Source: Candidatus Bathyarchaeota archaeon
Lineage (GTDB): Archaea; Thermoproteota; Bathyarchaeia; Bathyarchaeales; UBA233
Direction of reading: 5' to 3'
Assembly (NCBI GenBank): GCA_004376975.1
Contig: SOJA01000017.1
Coordinates: 1-17,544 of the forward strand
Length of the DNA stretch: 17,544 bases
Part shown: positions 1-4,856 of the stretch, piece by piece
Position numbering within the stretch: the first letter of the stretch is position 1
How the letters are laid out: every line of letters starts with the position of its first letter
The notes under the pieces: generated by a model
Seen by the model: only the letters and a program-made list of their open reading frames with translations
Databases searched by the model: none
What the model was told of the DNA's origin: nothing
Translations under genes and position numbers: made by a program

Positions 1-6
1 CGATAT

Positions 7-1272
7 CTACTTTTCCTTCGTCTTAGGGTCTTTAACTGTGAAGAGTATTAACAGGCTTACAGTGATCCCTAGGATCATGGCTAGGATGAATGGGTATGCA
101 GGGGCTACGCCGTAGAGGAATCCGCCCAGAGCTGATGCAGGAACTGTTGCCAGAATGTTCAAGGTTACAATCGTTCCCATGACTCTGCCTCTCTTTTCTT
201 TAGGAATCAGATCAGCCAACAATGCGTTGTAAGCTGGCATTATTAAGCATCCTCCCATGGCGAACAGTAGATAAACAATGAGCAGTAGGGAAAAACTCCT
301 TGCAGACATGAAGAGCATAGTTGATGGTATGAAGAGAATGTAGGCAAAGAGTATGGACTTCTTCCGTCCAATCTTATCAACAACCTTGCCAAGAGGGAAA
401 CCTAAAACGAGTGTTACTGCAACTGAAGCAGTGTTTACGAGGCCCCATTCCATCCCGCCTATTCCGATCACATCAAACACGTAAAGAGCTGTAAACATTC
501 GAAACATAGGTTCCTCAAAAGCGCTTACCAAGAATGCCACCGTCAGAAACCTAAGGGTCCTCGGCATCTCCCTCCAAGCTTCTGCTATTGCACCCAAAGA
601 ATTCTTGAAAGCATCAAACATCTCTCCAAGCCTGATCTCTTGAGGATGCTCAAGGGTTTCTCGAAGAAAAAACAGCCTAACACACGCTGCAGCCAACATA
701 CAGAAGAACACCACTGCATAGACTATTCGCATACCTGGGACAATACCGTAAGTTTCCACCAAGAAACCCGCTATCGCAGGTGCAATTATTGTTGGTATAT
801 TGGGGATCACGTTAACCGCCGCGTATCCCATTCCACGCTTTTCTGAAGGAACAGAGTCCGCTAATATAGCATCTAGGGCAGGTTGGTAGATCAAGCTAAG
901 GTTGGAGATGACCATTCCGATAAGGACAAACCTCCAGTCCGGTGCGAATATATAGAAGAGAAAGGAAAAAGCGATGAAAAAAGTCATTGTCACAATTATC
1001 TGTCTTCTGCCGAACTTGTCTGCAATGTAAGCTCCTGGAATCCTAATCAGCCCCAACACCATAGCTCCAACAGAACCCATCAAACCAATAACCACCGGCG
1101 GTGCGCCTAACTCTCTAAAAAATGGAGATTCGAAAGGGAAAGTCATTGAGAACGTGAAAAAAACAAAGAGCCAACTAATAATAAGAGTAAGCAAATTCCC
1201 TTGCATGAAAGAGAACTCAGCCCTAATTCTACCCCTAAGACTACTCAACAGTCTCAACCCACGCTCTCCCAA
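7..1272 (-). CDS. MFS transporter (drug/sugar-type major facilitator)
   Basis: Probable twelve-helix secondary transporter of the inner membrane. The MFS signature loop occurs twice: around residue 85 as ADKFGRRQ between helices 2 and 3, and in the second half as VDKIGRKK between helices 8 and 9. This double occurrence is the usual mark of the duplicated six-helix architecture. About 420 residues is normal length. The frame stays open up to a TTG at 1320, but a TATA-like box lies inside that extension (1295-1302). The start is therefore placed at the TTG at 1272, about 26 nt downstream of the box (leaderless). An ATG at 1206, just before helix 1, is the other option. The arginine-rich segment before helix 1 (LRGRIRAEFSF) looks like the amphipathic N-terminus of related carriers. 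Substrate cannot be inferred; no regulator gene is adjacent. Family confidence is high, start confidence modest. Confidence 0.9.
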   Translation of the reverse strand: MGERGLRLLSSLRGRIRAEFSFMQGNLLTLIISWLFVFFTFSMTFPFESPFFRELGAPPVVIGLMGSVGAMVLGLIRIPGAYIADKFGRRQIIVTMTFFIAFSFLFYIFAPDWRFVLIGMVISNLSLIYQPALDAILADSVPSEKRGMGYAAVNVIPNIPTIIAPAIAGFLVETYGIVPGMRIVYAVVFFCMLAAACVRLFFLRETLEHPQEIRLGEMFDAFKNSLGAIAEAWREMPRTLRFLTVAFLVSAFEEPMFRMFTALYVFDVIGIGGMEWGLVNTASVAVTLVLGFPLGKVVDKIGRKKSILFAYILFIPSTMLFMSARSFSLLLIVYLLFAMGGCLIMPAYNALLADLIPKEKRGRVMGTIVTLNILATVPASALGGFLYGVAPAYPFILAMILGITVSLLILFTVKDPKTKEK

Positions 1273-1294
1273 TCCCCTACGGCTACTCAACACC

Positions 1295-1302
1295 AATATA
1301 AA
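1295..1302 (-). promoter_or_regulatory. TATA-like box of the first MFS gene
   Basis: On the minus strand this reads TTTATATT, about 26 bp upstream of the TTG at 1272. Its position inside the longest open frame is the main reason for choosing the shorter protein start. No experimental support is available from sequence alone. Confidence 0.45.
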
Positions 1303-1378
1303 TTCGCTTCGCCCATGCAATAAACAGAGGCTGACGACCCCCTATTTTTCTATTGAAAAAGGCGCGTACAGACCGTAA

Positions 1379-1386
1379 GTTTAATG
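1379..1386 (+). promoter_or_regulatory. TATA-like box before the lysine-rich micro-protein
   Basis: GTTTAATG lies about 26 bp upstream of the A of an ATGGGTGA string at 1408. The transcript would therefore begin with AUGGGUGA, putting the Shine-Dalgarno sequence GGTGA almost at the 5' end and leaving only a 13-nt leader before the ATG at 1421. Confidence 0.45.
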
Positions 1387-1420
1387 TTGCTCTATTACAA
1401 CCTCAATATGGGTGAACTGA

Positions 1421-1507
1421 ATGGGTATGGGAAAAAGCTCTAAGAAAAAACCAATGACTAAGAAGGAAAGAAAAGAGAAAAAGAAAAAGCGCAAAGAGAA
1501 ACGTTGA
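1421..1507 (+). CDS. 28-residue lysine-rich micro-protein
   Basis: A short open frame encoding a 28-residue protein that begins MGMGKSSKKKPMTKKERK and continues with an almost pure Lys/Glu/Arg tail. A Shine-Dalgarno sequence GGTGA (1411-1415) sits 5 nt before the ATG, and a TATA-like box is placed for a 13-nt leader, so the gene has complete expression signals. Such extreme positive charge suggests contact with RNA or DNA, for example a ribosome-associated or nucleoid peptide, but this is inference from composition only. I do not recognise a named family. A leaderless frame starting at 1408 (ATGGGTGAACTG..., 11 codons) overlaps it in another frame and is less likely to be the product. Being short and A-rich, it could be chance; the RBS and TATA argue against that. 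Confidence 0.5.
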   Translation: MGMGKSSKKKPMTKKERKEKKKKRKEKR

Positions 1508-1722
1508 GACTACTCATATTTATATGCGCGTGCAGGGAAAAATTATGTGAACATACGCATGAAAGCTGAGGATTGGAATTGAACTCACATAGAGCAAAGA
1601 TATCTCCCGCACAACCCACTCTTTTTCTATCTTTTGTAGCTGTCTCAGAAAACCTCGACAAAACCCGGGTCGCGTACGGTTCTGTTATGAATGCCTTGGT
1701 CTAGTCATACTTTATTGTCCTT

Positions 1723-2343
1723 CTAGTTGTCAACCAATTTTGGATAAACATGAAGATCGCCATTTTTTCCAAGCCTTAGCTGTCTCTCGCCTCTGAATGC
1801 CGATATTCTTGCATTCTCAACTTGAATAGTATCTCCTACAGATATAGAGTTTATTTGCTCGTTCCATAAGCACAACTTGATTTTTCCAGTTTCGTCCGAA
1901 ATTAATGCGTTAGCCACGCTAGCACAGTTTCCAAACCTTGTAACAACAAATGTAGGTTTTGCAATTTCAACAACTTCAGCTTTCAAACTAACACGTTTCA
2001 TTCCAATTTGTAACTCTCTGATCTGTAGCAAGTGCGGACCTCTATCCTTTTTTATAAGACGCCTACGAAACATAACATTTTTTCTCGCATCTTTGATGGG
2101 ATTATCTCGCATCAACAGAAATTCTGTCGATATCGGGAATTGTGCCACAACTTTTGACCCTTCTGTTATCATAAAGACAGAACTTTCTTTTTGTTTGCAT
2201 CGACATTCGATCGAGAGAACCCCGCATGCAGATCTGCGGTTTTTGCCAGCTGAAACCAACGCTTGGAAAAACGTGTCAGCGTCAACTTCATATTTTAAAG
2301 AAAGAAACGCGAGGTATTCATAAGGTGACACTTTATTTCGCAT
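1723..2343 (-). CDS. OB-fold nucleic-acid-binding protein (RPA/SSB-like)
   Basis: A 206-residue protein whose C-terminal half (about residues 108-200) has the pattern of an RPA-type OB fold: a strand entering from QIRELQIGMKRVSLKAEV, the DETGKIKLCLWN segment at about 150-161, the glycine turn SVGDTIQVENA at about 168-178, and a closing strand ERQLRLGKNGDLHVY. These DxTG...LxLW and GDxIxxxNA patterns are typical of single-stranded-DNA-binding domains of archaeal SSB/RPA. The N-terminal 100 residues, with three cysteines between about 40 and 49, are not recognised. The ATG at 2343 is preceded by AGGTAGGAT. The gene is the last of a tight minus-strand cluster after a small ORF (7-nt gap) and a YHS protein. 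Binding to ssDNA or RNA is inferred from the fold. Confidence 0.8.
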   Translation of the reverse strand: MRNKVSPYEYLAFLSLKYEVDADTFFQALVSAGKNRRSACGVLSIECRCKQKESSVFMITEGSKVVAQFPISTEFLLMRDNPIKDARKNVMFRRRLIKKDRGPHLLQIRELQIGMKRVSLKAEVVEIAKPTFVVTRFGNCASVANALISDETGKIKLCLWNEQINSISVGDTIQVENARISAFRGERQLRLGKNGDLHVYPKLVDN

Positions 2344-2350
2344 TATTATC

Positions 2351-2443
2351 CTACCTTTTTGTTAATACTACTTCCATCACAGAAACTACTTTTGACATGT
2401 TTTCTTTTATTTCCCAGCAGTATTCCACCCTTTCTACGGACAC
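2351..2443 (-). CDS. Small ORF (30 codons) upstream of the OB-fold gene
   Basis: A 30-codon frame starting with GTG at 2443 and ending with TAG 7 nt before the OB-fold start. The product begins MSVERVEYCWEIKENMSK and ends VVLTKR. It fills the gap between the YHS gene (21 nt away) and the OB-fold gene, so all three could share one mRNA, and its stop overlaps the ribosome-binding region AGGTAGGAT of the next gene, as expected for translational coupling. A stop codon lies directly before the GTG and no strong Shine-Dalgarno precedes it, so the start is weak; a GTG at codon 6 or the ATG at codon 16 are alternatives. No family is recognised. It may be a leader peptide or chance. Confidence 0.35.
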   Translation of the reverse strand: MSVERVEYCWEIKENMSKVVSVMEVVLTKR

Positions 2444-2464
2444 CTAGCTTTTCTGCAGGTCAGT

Positions 2465-2608
2465 TTACTTCACAAACTTCACGGGGCGTCTTTTGAATCT
2501 CTTCTTGCAGGTTACGCTGCAAAAATAATAGGTCTCGCCATCGTAGGTGATCTTGAACTTAGCTGTCTTCTCATCCAGAACGGCGCCACAAACAGGATCT
2601 CTAGGCAT
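2465..2608 (-). CDS. YHS-domain (TRASH-like) metal-binding protein
   Basis: A 47-residue protein starting MPRDPVCGAVLDEKTAK and containing YYFCSVTCKKRFKR. This is the complete YHS domain pattern: a DPVCG motif at residues 4-8, then Tyr-Tyr-Phe-Cys-x3-Cys at about 27-34 followed by a basic tail. The cysteines at 7, 30 and 34 are the expected metal ligands. YHS domains occur alone or attached to copper/heavy-metal transporters and sensors; a stand-alone copy may bind or deliver a metal. The ATG at 2608 puts DPVCG at the usual distance from the N-terminus. An in-frame ATG at 2623 would add five residues. It heads a minus-strand cluster (YHS, small ORF, OB-fold). It is too short for most ORF filters. 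Confidence 0.82.
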   Translation of the reverse strand: MPRDPVCGAVLDEKTAKFKITYDGETYYFCSVTCKKRFKRRPVKFVK

Positions 2609-2657
2609 TATTTTTAATCTCATGGAACAATGTGCATTCTACTTATTATTACTATTG

Positions 2658-2668
2658 ATAAAAAAAAG
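2658..2668 (-). terminator. T-tract terminator after the first zinc-ribbon gene
   Basis: On the minus strand the sequence runs into eight consecutive T about 38 nt after the stop codon of the zinc-ribbon gene. Oligo-T tracts are the intrinsic termination signal of archaeal RNA polymerase. It would separate that gene from the YHS cluster. Confidence 0.5.
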
Positions 2669-2705
2669 GAGGTGTAAGACGGATCGAAGATTTTAGCTAA
2701 TAAGC

Positions 2706-2852
2706 TTAATATCTTCTTGGGGGTCTTCGTTTAGCATAACACTCTCGGCAGTATACAGGTCTGCTTCCGTCTGGTTTGAATGGAACTTCACATTCTTTAC
2801 CACATTCAGCGCATGTAGTCTTATGCATTTCTCGGTTTTCTCTATATGACAA
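2706..2852 (-). CDS. CxxC-x17-CxxC zinc-ribbon protein (copy A), TTG start
   Basis: Small zinc-binding protein with two knuckles: from the first ATG, Cys6-x2-Cys9 and Cys27-x2-Cys30, separated by exactly 17 residues, with the signature KECEVPFKPDGSRPVYCREC and a basic RRPPRRY end. This matches the CxxC-x17-CxxC domain family found in many archaea and candidate phyla, whose function is unknown. The ATG at 2828 (40 residues) lies 32 nt after a strong Shine-Dalgarno sequence GGAGGTG, which is too far. A TTG at 2852 lies 8 nt after it and adds LSYRENRE, eight codons that correspond to the segment in the second copy at 14006-14158. The TTG start (48 residues) is therefore preferred. It has its own TATA-like box, a leader of about 70 nt and a T8 terminator, so it is likely monocistronic. 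Zinc binding and nucleic-acid contact are inference. Confidence 0.83.
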   Translation of the reverse strand: MSYRENREMHKTTCAECGKECEVPFKPDGSRPVYCRECYAKRRPPRRY

Positions 2853-2860
2853 TCGAATTA

Positions 2861-2867
2861 CACCTCC
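2861..2867 (-). promoter_or_regulatory. Strong Shine-Dalgarno (GGAGGTG) deciding a TTG start
   Basis: A near-perfect anti-16S complement on the minus strand. It lies 8 nt before TTG 2852 but 32 nt before the first ATG, so it supports the non-AUG start of zinc-ribbon copy A. Confidence 0.65.
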
Positions 2868-2943
2868 ATACAGTTAGTTAACGAAAAAATAGTATTCTCC
2901 TTGAATTCTAATTCTCCCGTGTCCAACCGTTGACATATTAATC

Positions 2944-2951
2944 TATTTAAA
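2944..2951 (-). promoter_or_regulatory. TATA-like box of zinc-ribbon copy A
   Basis: TTTAAATA on the minus strand. Initiation about 26 bp downstream, near 2921, would give a leader of roughly 70 nt, similar to that inferred for copy B. Confidence 0.4.
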
Positions 2952-2952
2952 C

Positions 2953-3364
2953 TTATCTATGTACATGGGCTTCTCTTCTACATTACTGTTCCATTAAATC
3001 TCTACACAAGCGTTTAACCAGAACCTGCTTTCGCTCGCGCTTTGTTCCAACGCGTCCATCTTCAAACACTAGCCATGAGCCAAATATAACAATGCGGGAT
3101 AGGTCGCTTTGACACTTACGGGATGTTTATGGGAGGCGCGGTCGGATTTGAAACCCTACACAGTCGAATATCACCCATATTTCCCATTCTCTTCCTTGTA
3201 GCGTGCGCGGTCAACCAAGAAAAACGAGCAGCAGAACACAAAAAGACGACGAACACAAAATCAACAACGATTTCTAAAGTCTAGCGCGCCAGATATTTCC
3301 CCTTTTTCTGTATGATGTTTTGCCAAAAACCTAACTCGCTCCCGTTTTTTTTGCATGCAGAAAA
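2953..3364. other. Gene-poor gap between zinc ribbon A and the DMT transporter
   Basis: No convincing gene. A minus-strand frame 2983-3126 stays open for 47 codons and reads plausibly (ends KRLCRDLMEQ) but has no ATG, GTG or TTG start. A plus-strand frame 3123-3284 (53 codons, starts MFMGGAVGFETLHSR, then a short hydrophobic stretch) has a start but no Shine-Dalgarno or TATA signal. A T-arm-like string near 3148-3166 lacks the rest of a tRNA. Several short GC-alternating patches are present. It may hold gene remains or an unrecognised RNA. Confidence 0.4.
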
Positions 3365-3372
3365 GTTTAAGA
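3365..3372 (+). promoter_or_regulatory. TATA-like box of the DMT transporter gene
   Basis: GTTTAAGA, with predicted initiation near 3394 and a leader of about 30 nt ending in GTGAAAAT before the ATG. The same hexamer GTTTAA is used before the lysine-rich micro-protein and eS30. Confidence 0.4.
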
Positions 3373-3381
3373 CTTGCAGAC

Positions 3382-3407
3382 TGCTTTCGTTCTGATTCAA
3401 GAAAGCA
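3382..3407. promoter_or_regulatory. Inverted repeat at the DMT transporter start site
   Basis: TGCTTTC and GAAAGCA are perfect 7-bp inverted arms separated by 12 bp, together spanning the predicted transcription start near 3394. The spacing suits a dimeric repressor operator. No regulator gene is adjacent, so function is inference. Confidence 0.35.
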
Positions 3408-3425
3408 TGCATCTGCCGTGAAAAT

Positions 3426-4343
3426 ATGGACTGGGCCCTTATAGGACAAATAGCTGCATTAATCACTTCTTGCCTTTGGACATTTAATTCCGTATTCTTT
3501 ACGGAAGCCGGCAGAAGAATCGGCTCGCTAAGCGTCAACGCTTATCGCATAGTAATAGCTGTGGGTCTTCTATGTGTAGCTCACATTATTTTATTAGGGA
3601 ATCTGTTCCCTGCTGCAAGCAACGAGCAATGGTTCTGGATAGGCATGAGTGGTATCGTCGGCCTGGGCATCGGTGATTTCGGGTTGTTTGCGGCACTTGT
3701 GATAATCGGTCCAAGGCGTTCTGTTCTCATGATGGCTTTGGCCCCTATTTTTGCGTCTATAGGAGCATTCCTAATGTTGGGAGAGATAATCTCGCCACAG
3801 GCGATCATTGGAATAGCCATAACGCTGGTGGGCATTATTTGGGTTATGCTCAAAAGGGAAGAGCAGCTGATGGAAACCCCCAGTTCCAAGAGGTTGAAGA
3901 CATGGGGCGTGTTCCTTGCTCTAGTTGGGGCAATAGGCCAAGGAATCGGTCTTGTGTTCGCAAAAAAAGGGATTTTTCTCGAACCTAGTATGGTGCTGAA
4001 CCCTTTATCCGCTTCGTTGATAAGAATGATTTGGGGGGCTCTGTTCGTGTGGGTATCCGCTCTCATTGCGGGAAAACTGCCAGAACTGCACAAGGCTCTA
4101 AACAACAGAGAAGGAATTAAATACACTGCTGCTGGTGCATTCATCGGACCTTTTATGGGCGTGACGCTTTCGATGGTTGCTGTGGCCTACACTCAAGCAG
4201 GTATCGCTCAAACCTTGATGTCTCTGATGCCTGTTTTCATCATTCCAGTAGTCTGGGTTCTTTACGGCAAAAGGACTAGCTGGCACGGTATAGTGGGCGC
4301 TGTAATCGCGGTAATTGGAGTTGCTATTTTGTTTCTGATCTGA
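3426..4343 (+). CDS. DMT-superfamily EamA transporter
   Basis: A 305-residue, almost wholly hydrophobic protein with the ten-helix layout of the drug/metabolite transporter superfamily. Two EamA repeats can be seen, about residues 8-141 and 155-304, each beginning with a helix after a short polar segment and ending in a GIxxxxxGV-type helix (IAITLVGIIWVML; VIAVIGVAILFLI). A polar linker with charged residues (KREEQLMETPSSKRLK) joins the halves. Length and repeats are typical of the family, whose members export or import amino acids, nucleosides and other small metabolites. No specificity can be assigned. The ATG at 3426 is the only reasonable start. An inverted repeat in the promoter suggests local regulation. 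Confidence 0.9.
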   Translation: MDWALIGQIAALITSCLWTFNSVFFTEAGRRIGSLSVNAYRIVIAVGLLCVAHIILLGNLFPAASNEQWFWIGMSGIVGLGIGDFGLFAALVIIGPRRSVLMMALAPIFASIGAFLMLGEIISPQAIIGIAITLVGIIWVMLKREEQLMETPSSKRLKTWGVFLALVGAIGQGIGLVFAKKGIFLEPSMVLNPLSASLIRMIWGALFVWVSALIAGKLPELHKALNNREGIKYTAAGAFIGPFMGVTLSMVAVAYTQAGIAQTLMSLMPVFIIPVVWVLYGKRTSWHGIVGAVIAVIGVAILFLI

Positions 4344-4493
4344 TATATGTACGCGCTAGAGAAAACTTCATTGAGCTTCAATCGGTCTTACATAAATGGG
4401 ATGACAGATTTTCCAAGAATTTTGGTCGTGTTGGTTCTAATGCAGGATAGCGTGCGGTATAACCTTGAAAAGCACGAAGGGTTCGTCCAAAAG

Positions 4494-4578
4494 TGCGGGG
4501 GGTGGGATTTGAACCCACGAACCCCTACGGGACAGGCTCCTGAAGCCTGCGCCTTTGACCATGCTCGGCGACCCCCGC
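4494..4578 (-). tRNA. tRNA-Leu (anticodon CAG)
   Basis: Read on the minus strand it folds as a complete cloverleaf. The acceptor GCGGGGG pairs with CCCCCGC, and the T arm is GTGGG-TTCAAAT-CCCAC. The anticodon stem CAGGC/GCCTG carries loop TTCAGGA, giving anticodon CAG for codon CUG. A long variable arm (TCCCGTAGGGGTTC) marks a class II tRNA, and a discriminator A, as required for Leu, is at 4494. The D arm contains GCCGAGC...GGTC. No intron interrupts the anticodon loop, and CCA is not encoded. A TATA-like CTTAAACC about 26 bp upstream of a point 3 nt before the mature end probably drives it. Confidence 0.96.
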
Positions 4579-4603
4579 CCAGTTGCAGATTATGTGAAGA
4601 AAA

Positions 4604-4612
4604 GGTTTAAGA
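4604..4612. promoter_or_regulatory. Shared, possibly bidirectional TATA element (tRNA-Leu / eS30)
   Basis: GGTTTAAGA reads GTTTAAGA on the plus strand and CTTAAACC on the minus strand. It sits about 26 bp from the A at 4634 on one side and from about 4581, just outside the tRNA 5' end, on the other. No other TATA-like string serves either gene in this 69-nt gap. Confidence 0.45.
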
Positions 4613-4647
4613 GTTACTGTATTCTTCAATAGAATGGGTGTATTTTA

Positions 4648-4824
4648 ATGCCGACTCACGGTTCACTTTCTAAAGCTGGAAAAGTTAGGTCACAAACTCC
4701 CAAAATACAGGCAGTACAGAAGAAAAGACCATCACCTAGGTCCAGAAACAAACGAAACTATGAGAAAAGAATGATCTTGCAGAGAAAGCCTGGGCAAAAC
4801 CCGCTTAGAGGAAGAAGACGCTAA
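4648..4824 (+). CDS. rps30e: 30S ribosomal protein eS30 (S30e)
   Basis: A 58-residue, strongly basic protein with the eS30 signature at its start ([20 protein letters not shown]) and the typical basic end NPLRGRRR. In archaea eS30 is made without the ubiquitin-like leader found in eukaryotes and sits in the small subunit near the decoding area. The full-length match makes this secure although the gene is short. The Shine-Dalgarno GGGTG lies 7 nt before the ATG. The predicted transcription start (A4634) gives a leader of only 14 nt, which begins ATGGGTG and contains a four-codon frame whose TAA overlaps the eS30 ATG (TAATG). It is divergent from tRNA-Leu. Confidence 0.95.
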   Translation: MPTHGSLSKAGKVRSQTPKIQAVQKKRPSPRSRNKRNYEKRMILQRKPGQNPLRGRRR

Positions 4825-4826
4825 AA

Positions 4827-4835
4827 TTTTTATTT
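4827..4835 (+). promoter_or_regulatory. T-rich element: eS30 terminator and amidohydrolase TATA
   Basis: TTTTTATTT begins 3 nt after the eS30 stop codon, so it could end that transcript. Its centre is also about 26 bp before the amidohydrolase ATG at 4857, fitting a leaderless promoter. An ATGATCAT palindrome follows at 4837-4844. Confidence 0.35.
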
Positions 4836-4856
4836 CATGATCATACATTAGCAAAC

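Noticed and set aside
1458..1661. Minus-strand 67-codon frame opposite the lysine-rich micro-protein
   Set aside because: Its Phe/Ser-rich end is the antisense of A-rich lysine codons; no RBS or homology pattern.
2874..2936. 20-codon frame MSTVGHGRIRIQGEYYFFVN in the leader region of zinc-ribbon copy A
   Set aside because: The TATA box at 2944-2951 would place the mRNA start downstream of this ATG, so it would not be translated from that promoter.
3148..3166. T-arm-like string GGTCGGATTTGAAACCC
   Set aside because: The loop is one or two bases too long, stem pairing is incomplete, and no partner for the acceptor GCCTCCC exists within 130 bp.
3123..3284. Plus-strand 53-codon frame MFMGGAVGFETLHSR...
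   Set aside because: No Shine-Dalgarno or TATA box; composition unlike neighbouring genes; kept only as a note in the gap description.
4347..4610. Plus-strand 87-codon frame after the DMT gene
   Set aside because: Most of it is the complement of tRNA-Leu (4494-4578); no RBS and no family signature.
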